A DNA stretch of 64,000 nt from Deltaproteobacteria bacterium (GTDB lineage Bacteria > Myxococcota_A > Polyangia > Polyangiales > JADJMO01): NCBI GenBank assembly GCA_016182965.1, contig JACPFM010000017.1, positions 46,892 to 110,891 on the forward strand. The letters run 5' to 3'. A program made the position numbers and the translations under genes. Below, piece after piece: positions 34,885 to 43,539 of the stretch. Numbering within the stretch: the stretch's first letter is position 1; each line of letters opens with the position of its first letter. The notes under the pieces are model-generated. The model worked only from the letters and a program-made list of their open reading frames with translations. It ran no database searches and had not been told where the DNA came from.

Positions 34885-37878
34885 TCACAGCGCCAGCTGC
34901 GCCGACCGCCTTCGCACCGCGTCGTAGATGCTCTTCACCAGGAGCGGGAAGATCACTCCCTGGAACTGTGCGTCGTTCAGGTAGCGCGTCACCAGCTCCT
35001 GGTTCTGCTCGAGCCGATCGCCCATCAGCTCCTTGACCTTGTCCTCCATCGACACCGCGAAGTTGTCGAGGGGGTTGGCGAGCGCGCGCTGCACGACCTC
35101 CTGATCCTGCGTCGCCGCCTCGATGAACTGGTCGAACAGGAGCTGGTCGGCCTTGGTGAACTCGGTGCCGAAGCGCTCGTTCACGATCTCGATGATCTCG
35201 GAGAGCTTGGCCTCGTCTTCCTTGGCCTTGCGGGTGCCGACGTCGGTCGGCGCGCGGAGGGCGACCGGCTCGCCGACCTTCAAGATCAAGCTGCCCTCGC
35301 TGATCTTGTCGAGTCGGTAGTACTTGAGCGCGACCTCGCCATCGAGCTTCAGCGGCGTCTTCTTGCGGTCCTGCGGCAGCTTGCTCTCGAGGAACCGTGC
35401 GTACGCGTACAGCTTCTCCAGGTCGGTGTCCGTGAACGGCATGATCTGCGCGAGGAATCCGTAGAGCCTCACGAACGCCGAGAGCGCGTCGCGAAACTCG
35501 TCCTGCGCCGACTCGGCGAGCGCGCCGAAACGATCGACCGCGGGATCGACGTGGCGGTTCATCTCGGCGTGATCGGTCGACTTGGCCTTCTCCGCGAAGA
35601 ACACCTTGGCGAACGACTCGACCTCGGATCTCCAGAAGACCTGCGCCGACTCGAGCCTGTGCTGCAGGTCGTAGAGCTGGTTCGGATCGGCGGTCTCGGC
35701 GACCGTCGTTTGCTCGTAGTAGGGCTGGAAGCTGCCGCGGATCTCCTCGGCGTCGTTCTCGAAGTCGAGGACGAACGTGTCGGTCTTGCCGGGCGCGGTG
35801 CGGTTCAAACGGGAGAGCGTCTGCACGGCCTGAACGCCCGAAAGGCGCTTGTCGACGTACATCGTGTGCAAGAGCGGCTGGTCGAAGCCGGTCTGGTATT
35901 TGTTCGCGACCAGCAGGACGTGGAAGTCGCCGGTGTCGAACGCGCCGGGCAGCTGCCGCTCGGAGATCTGCTTGCCCTGCTTGTCGCGGTTCATGCCCGG
36001 CTCGGTGTAGTCGTGCCCGTCACCCGGGTCAGTGACCGTGCCCGAGAACGCGACCAGTACACCCACGTCCTTGATGCCGTGCTCCTTCAGGTATTTGTCG
36101 AACGCCTGCTTGTACCGGACGGCGTGCAGGCGTGAGCGGGTGACGACCATGGCTTTGGCGCGCCCGGTGATCTTGTGCCGCACCTTCGCGCGGAAGTGCT
36201 CAAGGATGACCTCGGTCTTCTGCGCGACGTTGTGCGGGTGGAGGCTCATGTAGCGCGCGAGCTGGCGCGTCGCCTCCTTCTTCGGGACGCGCGGGTCGTC
36301 CTCGATCGCCTTCACCAGCTTGTAGTAGGTCTTGTACGTCGTGTAGTTCGATAGCACGTCGAGGATGAACCCCTCCTCGATGGCTTGGCGCATCGTGTAG
36401 AGGTGGAACGGCCGCGGATTCCCCTCGGCGTCGCTGCGCCCGAACACCGCGAGCGTCTTCGCCTTCGGCGTCGCGGTGAACGCGAAGAACGACAGGTTCT
36501 TCTGCTTGCCGCGCGCGCGCGCCACCTCGGCGACGCGATCGTCGACGTCTTCTTCCTCGACGTCCTCCTGCTCGGCGGTCTCCAGGTTCGACGCGGCGAG
36601 GACCCTCTTCAGCTCCTTGCTCGCCTCGCCGCCCTGCGAGCTGTGCGCCTCGTCGACGATCACCGCGTAGCCGCGATCGGGCAGCTTCCCGATCTTCTGC
36701 GCGACGAAGGGGAACTTCTGCAGCGTGGTGATGACGATGGGCGTTCCGGCCGCGAGCGCCTGGCCGAGCTGCTCGGAGTCCTCGTCGATCTTCGCGACGA
36801 CGCCCTGCTTGTGCTCGAACTGGTAGATGTTGTCCTGCAGCTGCTTGTCGAGCACCTTGCGGTCGGTGATCACGACGACGGAGTCGAAGACCTTCTGGTC
36901 CTTCTCGTCGTGCAGGCTCGCGAGCCGATGGGCGAGCCAAGCGATGCTGTTCGACTTGCCCGAGCCGGCCGAGTGCTGGATGAGGTAGCTGTGGCCCGGC
37001 CCCTCGGCGCGCGCTGCGGCCTCGATGCGGCGAACGGCGTCGAGCTGATGGTAGCGCGGGAACACCACGCGCTCGATCTCGAGCTTCTTGTCGTCGACGA
37101 TCTTCTCCTCCTTCACGAGGTGGATGAAGCGCCCGACGATGTCGAGGAACGAGTCGCGCTGCAGGACCTCCTCCCACAGGAATGCGGTGCGATGCCCCTC
37201 CGGGTTCGGCGGGTTGCCGGCGCCGCCGGCGTTGCCGCGGTTGAACGGGAGGAACGTCGTCGCGTCGCCCGCGAGCCTGGTCGTCATGTAGACGAGATCG
37301 GGATCGACCGCGAAGTGCACGAGGGCGCGCGACTTGAACGCGAAGATGGGGTGCCGCGCGTCGCGACGCTTGTACTGCGCGATCGCGTCTTCGACCGTCT
37401 GGTGCGTGAACTGGTTCTTCAGCTCGAGCGTCGCGATGGGCAGCCCGTTCAGCGACAAGAGCACGTCGACCGACTCGTCGGCGCCGGGGACGAACCGCAC
37501 CTGCCGCGTGATCACGCACCGGTTCTTCGCGTACGTCGCGAGCACGTCGGGGTTGAGCCCGTGCGCGGCCCGGAACGCCGCGCACTCCAGCGTCTTGCCG
37601 TAGAATTTGAACCCGTGGCGGAGCACGTCGAGCGTCCCGCGCGAGGCGAGCTGCTTGACCAGCGTGTCGACCACCGCACCGCGAAGGCCGGCGCCCTGTT
37701 GCTTCTCGAGCTCGGCCCAGAGCTTCGGCAGCGCGGCGCTGACGAAGGCGAAGAAGTCGTCGGGCTGGAGGGCGCGGTCGCGATCGAAGGTCTTCGGATC
37801 GCCTTTGACCCAGCCGTCGGCGAGGAGGGCGGTCTCGATGGCGGTCTCGAACGCGGCTTCGGTGTGCTTACCAGGCAT
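34885..37878 (-). CDS. hsdR: Type I restriction endonuclease subunit R
   Basis: 997 aa from ATG 37878 (MPGKHTEAAF). The N-terminal PD-(D/E)XK nuclease has Asp138 in ESVDVLLSLNG and Glu152-x-Lys154 in IATLELKNQ. The motor domain has Walker A SAGSGKS (303-309), VVVITDRKVLDKQL, DEAH box VIVDEAHSSQ (409-412), FFAFTATPKAK, and the second RecA half LLVANKYQTGFDQPLLHTMY and VQTLSRLNRTAPGK. The C-terminal helical region binds the methylase core. With HsdM and HsdS it would translocate and cut unmodified DNA. All key residues appear present. Upstream lie two 27-bp direct repeats, then the AlbA-type gene on the same strand. Confidence 0.95.
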   Translation of the reverse strand: MPGKHTEAAFETAIETALLADGWVKGDPKTFDRDRALQPDDFFAFVSAALPKLWAELEKQQGAGLRGAVVDTLVKQLASRGTLDVLRHGFKFYGKTLECAAFRAAHGLNPDVLATYAKNRCVITRQVRFVPGADESVDVLLSLNGLPIATLELKNQFTHQTVEDAIAQYKRRDARHPIFAFKSRALVHFAVDPDLVYMTTRLAGDATTFLPFNRGNAGGAGNPPNPEGHRTAFLWEEVLQRDSFLDIVGRFIHLVKEEKIVDDKKLEIERVVFPRYHQLDAVRRIEAAARAEGPGHSYLIQHSAGSGKSNSIAWLAHRLASLHDEKDQKVFDSVVVITDRKVLDKQLQDNIYQFEHKQGVVAKIDEDSEQLGQALAAGTPIVITTLQKFPFVAQKIGKLPDRGYAVIVDEAHSSQGGEASKELKRVLAASNLETAEQEDVEEEDVDDRVAEVARARGKQKNLSFFAFTATPKAKTLAVFGRSDAEGNPRPFHLYTMRQAIEEGFILDVLSNYTTYKTYYKLVKAIEDDPRVPKKEATRQLARYMSLHPHNVAQKTEVILEHFRAKVRHKITGRAKAMVVTRSRLHAVRYKQAFDKYLKEHGIKDVGVLVAFSGTVTDPGDGHDYTEPGMNRDKQGKQISERQLPGAFDTGDFHVLLVANKYQTGFDQPLLHTMYVDKRLSGVQAVQTLSRLNRTAPGKTDTFVLDFENDAEEIRGSFQPYYEQTTVAETADPNQLYDLQHRLESAQVFWRSEVESFAKVFFAEKAKSTDHAEMNRHVDPAVDRFGALAESAQDEFRDALSAFVRLYGFLAQIMPFTDTDLEKLYAYARFLESKLPQDRKKTPLKLDGEVALKYYRLDKISEGSLILKVGEPVALRAPTDVGTRKAKEDEAKLSEIIEIVNERFGTEFTKADQLLFDQFIEAATQDQEVVQRALANPLDNFAVSMEDKVKELMGDRLEQNQELVTRYLNDAQFQGVIFPLLVKSIYDAVRRRSAQLAL

Positions 37879-37898
37879 GGCGAGCTGGTCCCTGGCGG

Positions 37899-38003
37899 TC
37901 CTGCAAATGACCGGCAAATAGGCTGGAGCCCGGAAATCCCGGGGAAACTGCGGGGGACGTCAGCGGGACCGGACCATCCTGCAAATGACCGGCAAGTAGG
38001 CTG
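37899..38003 (-). repeat. 27-bp direct repeat upstream of hsdR (37899-37925 and 37977-38003)
   Basis: Two copies, 26 of 27 bases equal, 78 bases start to start, containing the core GCAAATGACCGGCAA. They end about 20 and 100 bases before the hsdR ATG. Position and spacing suit an operator or activator site for hsdR; a short degenerate mobile repeat is the alternative. Confidence 0.8.
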
Positions 38004-38027
38004 AGCGGTCCGGCCGCGGGCGCAGGG

Positions 38028-38394
38028 TCATCGATCATCGTCGTCGCCCTCCGGCGAGCGGCCCGCGAGTCTCGGCTGCGCCGCGCGGTACGCCTGCTGT
38101 GGGTGCGCTGGGGTATCCGGATGCGTCCTGATCAGGCTTCCTTCGCGCGTCATCGGCGCGAGGTGGCGCTCGACCAGCTTGCCGACGTCGCGCAGGCCGA
38201 GCAGGCGCGCGATCGTGGCCGGGCTACGCGGCGTCTCCGTCAGGCGCAGGATCGCCTCGCGGATGCGCTCCTGCCGTGGTCGCGGTCCGAGCGCGGCGAT
38301 CAGTTGGCGCACCGAAGGAGTGAGCTCGTCCGCTTCGTCCAACCCCCCCCTATCTGCGGCGAACCCCCCCCTGTCGGGCTCCAACCCCCCCCTA
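38028..38394 (-). CDS. C-terminal winged-helix segment of the AlbA-type ATPase, in a different frame
   Basis: This frame runs to 38432 but has no ribosome site; its GTG there overlaps the preceding gene. It begins with heptads GFAADRG / GLEPDRG / GFAADRG coded by G-tract repeats, then ELTPSVRQLIAALGPRPRQE, RIREAILRLTETPRSPATIA and REGSLIRTHPDTPAHPQQAY. That is the C-terminal winged-helix region normally fused to AlbA_2/HATPase_c_4 proteins, often after a short repetitive linker. Removing one base near 38406-38409 would fuse it to 38392-39930, giving a protein of about 630 aa. It is therefore probably part of that gene, joined by slippage or split by mutation. Confidence 0.65.
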
Positions 38395-38409
38395 TCTGCG
38401 GCGAACCCC
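38343..38409 (-). repeat. 21-bp tandem repeats with three 8-nt G tracts
   Basis: On the minus strand three G8 tracts (38385-38392, 38364-38371, 38343-38350) recur every 21 bases inside units GGTTCGCCGCAGATA / GGTTGGAGCCCGACA; a fourth, shorter G4 tract is at 38406-38409. The upstream frame stops within this block, and the downstream frame runs through it. Confidence 0.85.
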
Positions 38410-39930
38410 ATCCGGCTCGCCCCGTGGTGCACGTTCAGGAGCGGACTCCTGACCTTCGGGCCTCGGAAGCCTCGCTTCGGTGGTGACGCGAACGCGAGGC
38501 GACAGGTCGTAGTAGCTCGCCGCGCCGGCTGGATGCAGCGTGAGAAAGCCTCGATCGCAGAGTCTCCGGAGCAGGCGACTCGCGCCGAGCGTGTCGAGGC
38601 CGGACATGTCGCGCAGGCGCGCGTTGTCGATGCGACCGCGGCGATGGGCTTCGAGCAGCGCGCGGAACTCGACGTCGCTCAGCTCCTCGTCGCCGAGCGC
38701 GCTGACGAACGACTTGTCCTCGATGGTGAGCGTCGGCGTGTTGCGCAGCGTGACCCGGAACTCGCGCGGCACCGCCTCGATCGTCGGCGCCGGAAGGAAC
38801 AGCCCCTCCATCTCGGCGAACATGCGCGGGATTCCCTCGCCCTGATCGCGCATGAGCCCGAGATCGACGAGCGCGCGCACGATGCGCGGGTTGCGGCTGA
38901 CGTGCACGCGTCGCTGCTGGAGCAGGTCGTCGAGCGCGATGTCGGGGACGAGGCCGCCGGGGCTCGTGACCTCCAGCCGATCGTCGAAGAACCAGATCTC
39001 CGTCGTGCGCCCTTCGGTGAGGTAGTCGCGATGGGCGACCGCGTTGAGGATCGCCTCCTTCCAGGAGAACTCGGGGTACTCCGGTACCTCGCGGAAGCGG
39101 TTGCCGACGAGGCGCGAGGGCCTTCGGATCAGCGTCTCGATGACGCCGAACGCGGTGGTGACGACGTGCGGGAGGTTGCCCTCGATGCGCGGGCGTTCTT
39201 CGACGTTGTGCTCCGCGCCGAGCCGGCGCTCGGTGCCGATGACGCGGAAGATGCGCACGCCCGCGTTCGGGTGATCCGGGCCGTCCTTGGCGAACAACAC
39301 CTCGACCGCGCGCCGCAGCACGAGGTCTCGGCCCCGTCGATCGGCGAGCTTGCGCGCGAGCAGGTAGTCCTCGTCGGACCGCGCGCCGAACCCGGCGTTC
39401 TGGCGCGCCCGGGCGAGCAGCGCTCGATCGAGATCGCTCGGACGCAGCGACGACGGCCGGCTCTCCCAGCTCTCGACGAACCCGCGGAGCTTCTGCGATT
39501 CGATCAGCTTCTCCGAAGCCTGGACGGTCTTGTCGCCGATGCGCAGCGGGTAACCGTCGCCCTCGACCATGACCGCCACCTCGCACGCGGGGACCTCGAA
39601 CACGAGGAGCTCGAGCCCGGCGTGCTCGACGACGAAGCCCTCGGGCTGCGGCGGCTTCAGGCGGAGCTTCGGCACGCCGAGGATCGCGCGCAGCGCGTCG
39701 GCCGGGTAGCGATGCCCAGTCGGCGTTCCGTCGTCTTCCAGGCCAAGAATGAGCACGCCGCCTTCGGCGTTGGCGAACGCGGCGACGTACTCGGCGACCT
39801 GATCGCGCACCTCGCGGCGATCGCGCGGTCGCTTCGCGTCCTCCGGGCCTTGGAGGAGCGACTTGCGATCAAAATGCTGCCCTTCGTCCTGTCGCAAGAA
39901 GGGCGCGACGTCGAAGGGGGCGCGGGTCAT
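38392..39930 (-). CDS. AlbA_2/Schlafen-type ATP-binding protein in the R-M operon
   Basis: 512 aa to the first stop. The N-terminal AlbA_2 domain has GQHFDRKSLLQ and EYVAAFANAEGGVLILGLED. The middle GHKL-like HATPase_c_4 domain has the N-box FSWKEAILNAVAHRDYLTEG and LGLMRDQGEGIPRMFAEMEG. A helical/winged segment follows (ARLRDMSGLDTLGASRLLRR). The ATG overlaps the hsdS stop (ATGA), so it is co-translated with hsdS and lies between hsdS and hsdR. Such genes are often found inside type I R-M loci, where they may act in regulation or in a linked defence step. The frame ends early in a G-tract repeat; the usual C-terminal domain follows in another frame. Confidence 0.88.
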   Translation of the reverse strand: MTRAPFDVAPFLRQDEGQHFDRKSLLQGPEDAKRPRDRREVRDQVAEYVAAFANAEGGVLILGLEDDGTPTGHRYPADALRAILGVPKLRLKPPQPEGFVVEHAGLELLVFEVPACEVAVMVEGDGYPLRIGDKTVQASEKLIESQKLRGFVESWESRPSSLRPSDLDRALLARARQNAGFGARSDEDYLLARKLADRRGRDLVLRRAVEVLFAKDGPDHPNAGVRIFRVIGTERRLGAEHNVEERPRIEGNLPHVVTTAFGVIETLIRRPSRLVGNRFREVPEYPEFSWKEAILNAVAHRDYLTEGRTTEIWFFDDRLEVTSPGGLVPDIALDDLLQQRRVHVSRNPRIVRALVDLGLMRDQGEGIPRMFAEMEGLFLPAPTIEAVPREFRVTLRNTPTLTIEDKSFVSALGDEELSDVEFRALLEAHRRGRIDNARLRDMSGLDTLGASRLLRRLCDRGFLTLHPAGAASYYDLSPRVRVTTEARLPRPEGQESAPERAPRGEPDGVRRR

Positions 39931-41243
39931 GGGATCGCGAGCTGGCCGGTGACGGCAGCGGTGATGAGGGATTGGCGGTACTCGAGGAGCTTGTCGATCT
40001 CGACGCGCAGGATATCCGTAAGGGAGTCGTGATCGCGGAGCCTTCGGCTCAGGAATAGAACGATCTCGACCTGTTCGTGCGCTGGTGGCAAAGGCATTAC
40101 CACGTCGCGCACGTCTTGCAGCCCCAGCCCTTGCTTGGTTCCGCCATACTGCGAAACCGCGAATTGGTCAGCCCCGATTCGCGAGGAGAGGACGTACGCC
40201 AGGAACTGCGGTTCGATGCGCTCGGCGTCTGGACGAATCAGCGCAATGTGCTGGTTGACGTAGGCTTCGCCGAGGTCGCGGTCGACATGCGAGACGTTGC
40301 CTGTTAACGCACCCGTGATGCACACGAGGATGTCGTCCTGCTTGACCCTAGTTCGACGACCCTCAGAGCTCGCCGGCGGACGAACGTGCTGTACCGATGA
40401 GAGGTCGAGCCCAAGCCGACGGTCGAGGTTGCCGCTCTGGAGAAACAACGCGCCGTCGTCCGCGTAAAACTCCGCCCAGCCGCGCGAGCCTGATGTCGTC
40501 AGCGACACAACGTTCTTGACGCGTGTGGCTTTCCAGTCGACCGGGAGGCTTCCAAGGATCCCCGCGCGGAACGTGCGCCGCACGCCGTAGACGCCTTCCG
40601 TGACTGCGCGATCGACGAACGCGCACCTTTGGTCAGCCAGCGCTGCCAGCATACTGTGCTGTTTCTCAATGCGCGCGTCGATCGAAGCGGTCTTGCGGTC
40701 GAGGAAGCCAGCGATGCGGCGCTGCTCGTCGAGCGGCGGCACCGCTACCCAGGTTGCCAAGTACTCGGCGGAGTCGAGGTTCTGGATACCGATGGTCTGG
40801 TTGATCGCCCGTTCCGCTGCACCGTATGCGTAGAGCATTGCGTGCAAATAGCGCAGAAACGACGGCGCGAAGCCGGTCGCCGGTCGCATGCGGGCGATGA
40901 AGTTCGAGCAGACGACCGGGAGGTGGTTTGATGCCGACTCGTACAGCACAACTGTGCCAACGGACTGAAGGTCGCCGCCGCCCGATTTCTCGATCAACAA
41001 GTCGCCGGCCGTGAGCGTACGGCCGTTTCGCTTGGCCGGCGGAACCGAGCGAACCGTTGGAGCTGTTCTCACGGTGCGGGAAGTGCGATCAAAGTCAGCC
41101 ACCCGCACGCACCGCACGTCGTGCACTCCGTCCGGTTCATCGCCCCAGACTCCGTTGCGGCAGTCCTGGATTGTGTCTTTCACCCGTACCCTGCGCCAAC
41201 CCGGTGGCGGGGAAGCGAGCCATGGAAGCTGCGGCACGACCAT
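39927..41243 (-). CDS. hsdS: Type I restriction-modification specificity subunit S
   Basis: 438 aa with two target-recognition halves. First half: PPGWRRVRVKDTIQDCRNGV to AINQTIGIQNLDSAEYLATW and VAVPPLDEQRRIAGFLDRKT, the conserved helix after TRD1. Second half: LPVDWKATRVKNVVSLTTSG to QYGGTKQGLGLQDVRDVVMP and LPPAHEQVEIVLFLSRRLRD. The two halves should read the two parts of a bipartite DNA site, and the PPLxEQ helices act as a spacer ruler. The ATG overlaps the hsdM stop by one base (TGATG), and its own stop overlaps the next gene. No lesion seen. Confidence 0.94.
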   Translation of the reverse strand: MVVPQLPWLASPPPGWRRVRVKDTIQDCRNGVWGDEPDGVHDVRCVRVADFDRTSRTVRTAPTVRSVPPAKRNGRTLTAGDLLIEKSGGGDLQSVGTVVLYESASNHLPVVCSNFIARMRPATGFAPSFLRYLHAMLYAYGAAERAINQTIGIQNLDSAEYLATWVAVPPLDEQRRIAGFLDRKTASIDARIEKQHSMLAALADQRCAFVDRAVTEGVYGVRRTFRAGILGSLPVDWKATRVKNVVSLTTSGSRGWAEFYADDGALFLQSGNLDRRLGLDLSSVQHVRPPASSEGRRTRVKQDDILVCITGALTGNVSHVDRDLGEAYVNQHIALIRPDAERIEPQFLAYVLSSRIGADQFAVSQYGGTKQGLGLQDVRDVVMPLPPAHEQVEIVLFLSRRLRDHDSLTDILRVEIDKLLEYRQSLITAAVTGQLAIP

Positions 41244-43287
41244 CACGCCAGCACCTCGCCAAGCAGCCTCTGAATGTCCCCTTCCAACGTCCGGATCTCC
41301 CCCTCGATCTCCTCCAGCGCCCGCGGCAGCTTGTACTTGTAGAAGTGCCGCGTGATCGGGATCTCGTACCCCACCCGCACCTTCTCCTCGTCCACCACCA
41401 CCGCCTTCCCGCCCCGGATCTCCACCCCCGCGATCCACGCGTCCGGCACGTGCGGCTTCACCTCGCGCTCGAAGTACGCCGCGATGTCTTCCTTCAGCGG
41501 CACGTTCTCGTAGTCACGCAGCTCCGGATCCGCTTCGACCTTCCCCTTCGCGTCGCGGCAGAGCTCCGCCGACTCGTCGCGCTCGCTCAGCGCCGAGAGG
41601 ATCGCCTTGCGCAGCGGCGCGGCGATGTCGACGCCGCGGCGCCGGATGAGCCCGTCGAGCTCCTCCTCGAACGCGCGCCGGCTCGTGTACACCTTGCTCG
41701 CATCGAGCGACTCGAGCGCCGCGACGATCGCCTTCTGCAGCGCGACCCCGCGCGCGACGTCGGCGTCGCCCGCCTTCTTCTTGGACTTCGCGAGGTTCTC
41801 GAACGCGCTCTCCTCGTGCAGCCGCTCGATGCGCTCGGCGCTCGCCTGGAAGTTCAGCCGCAGCGGGCGCTCGATGACGATGCGGCGGTAGCCGAAGTCC
41901 TCGTTGTCGAAGACTTTCGAGATCTCGCCCTCGGCGAAGTCGCCGAAGGTCTTCGCGATCGTGTCGATGTGCGCCTGCGAGAGCTCGTTGCGCTTGTTGC
42001 CGAGCGACTTGCGCATCTTCTGGTACAACTCGACGGCGCTGATCAGCTGCACTTTGCCGCGCCGGCGCTTCGGCTTGCGGTTGGTCAGCACCCAGACATA
42101 CGTGGAGATGCCCGTGTTGTAGAAGAGCTGATCGGGCAGCGCGACGATCGCCTCGAGCCAGTCGTTCTCCAGGATCCAGCGGCGGATCTCGCTCTCGCCG
42201 GAGCCGGCATCGCCGGTGAACAGCGGCGAGCCGTTGAACACGATCGCCAGCCGGCTGCCTCCCTCGCGGGTCTTGCCGTCGACCGGCTTCATCTTCGCCA
42301 TCATGTGCTGGAGGAACAGCAGCGCGCCGTCGTTGATGCGCGGCAGGCCCGCGCCGAACCGACCGGCGTGACCGAGCCGCTCGTGCTCGTCCTCGACGGT
42401 CTTCTGCACGTTCTTCCAGTCGACGCCGAACGGCGGGTTCGACAGCAGGTAGTCGAAGCGCTTGCCCTGGTGGCCGTCCTTGTCGAACGAGTTGCCGCGG
42501 ACGATGTTCTCGGCGTTCTGCCCCTTGAGGATCATGTCCGACTTGCAGATCGCGTACGACTCCGCGTTCAGCTCCTGGCCGAACACCACGAGCTTCGCCC
42601 CGGGGTTCAGCTCGCGCAGGTAGTCCTCGGCCACCGAGCGTCGTCCTGGACGAAGAGCAGATCGACCATCAACCGGATGATCTCGCGCGGCGTGTAGTGA
42701 TCGCCGGCCTCCTCGTTCTTCTTCTCGTTGAAGCGGCGGATCAGCTCCTCGAACACGCTGCCCATCACGTGGTTGGGCACCTTGTCGGGGTGCACGTCGA
42801 CGTTGGCGAAGAGGCCGACGATCTGGAAGAGGAGGTCGTGCTCGTCGAGGCGCGCGAGCTGCTCGTCGAACTTGAACTGCTCGATGATGTCGCGCGCGGT
42901 CGGCGAGAAGCCGCGGAGGTAGTTGCGGAAGCCCGACTTGATCGAGTTCGGGTCGCCGAGCAGCTTGGCGAAATCGAGCTTCGACGTGTTGTAGAAGGCC
43001 ACGCCCGCCGCCTTCTTCAGCGCGAGGTCGACCGCGGCGTCGTCCTTCTTCATGCCGCGGCCCTCGAGGTCGGCGAGGCGCACGAGCACCTTCGCCTTCG
43101 TCGGCTCCAGCACGCAGTCGAGCCGCCGGATGACCAGCATGGGCAGCATGACCTTGTCGTACTCGTTCGGCTTGTACGCCCCGCGCAGCCGCTCGGCGAT
43201 GCTCCACACGAAGTCGGCGATCTCACGGAAGCTGGCGAAGGAACGCGGTGAGGGCGGGGGCGCGGAGTCGTTCGGAGGCTTGGCCAT
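41243..43287 (-). pseudogene. hsdM: Type I DNA methyltransferase subunit M, internal deletion removing SAM motif I
   Basis: Starts at ATG 43287 (MAKPPNDSAP). The first ~215 residues are normal: FASFREIADFVWSIAERLRG, YDKVMLPMLVIRRLDCVLEP, HVMGSVFEELIRRFNEKKNE and DHYTPREIIRLMVDLLFVQD. At ~42635 the frame is lost, and the other frame resumes at VAEDYLRELNPGAKLVVFGQ, continuing with catalytic motif IV LLSNPPFGVDW and the HsdS-binding C-terminus to 41243. Family proteins have about 25 residues between these parts, including motif I (DPxxGTGG), which is absent here. If real, the enzyme cannot bind SAM and the whole system could not methylate. Confidence 0.9.
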
Positions 43288-43298
43288 CGGCGAGGAGC

Positions 43299-43304
43299 AG
43301 GATA
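43299..43304 (-). promoter_or_regulatory. Candidate -10 box TATCCT of the hsd operon
   Basis: TATCCT on the minus strand, eleven bases before the hsdM ATG (43287), allowing a leader of only a few bases. Confidence 0.35.
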
Positions 43305-43330
43305 CACGCCCGATCGCCGCGCTGGCGCTC

Positions 43331-43506
43331 TGGACGGCCGACGCGCGCTCCATCGCGACCAACTGCGTCGCGACCGGAGTTCCACCATGGTCATGGTTTG
43401 TCCGCAGTCGAGCGAGCCGGAAAGCAATGGGGAGGTTCCTGACAAACCGCGCAGTGAGCGCCTGCTCGACGGGCGCACCTGGGACCAGATGGCCGACGCC
43501 CGATGA
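43331..43506 (+). pseudogene. Decayed C-terminal fragment of a phage Gp37/Gp68-like (DUF5131) gene
   Basis: Three short frames in succession match the C-terminal pattern of DUF5131/Gp37-Gp68 proteins as I remember it. WTADARSIATNCVATGVP resembles the IRDQCxAAGVP helix. GKQWGGS in a second frame resembles the FFKQWGG turn. RLLDGRTWDQM in a third frame resembles the terminal LLDGRTWDEMP. The frames break between each part, and nothing upstream of 43331 fits. It lies in the divergent gap between hsdM and the gene at 43540, so it is probably debris of an earlier insertion. Confidence 0.45.
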
Positions 43507-43526
43507 CACCGCCCGGCACCAACGGT

Positions 43527-43532
43527 TAGCCT
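43527..43532 (+). promoter_or_regulatory. Candidate -10 box TAGCCT before 43540
   Basis: TAGCCT, seven bases (CGCGGGC), then ATG 43540. No ribosome site. Confidence 0.45.
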
Positions 43533-43539
43533 CGCGGGC

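Noticed and set aside
34885..38004. Plus-strand frames at 34780-36135 and 36385-38004
   Set aside because: Antisense to hsdR, which has complete nuclease and helicase motifs; the translations show no domain.
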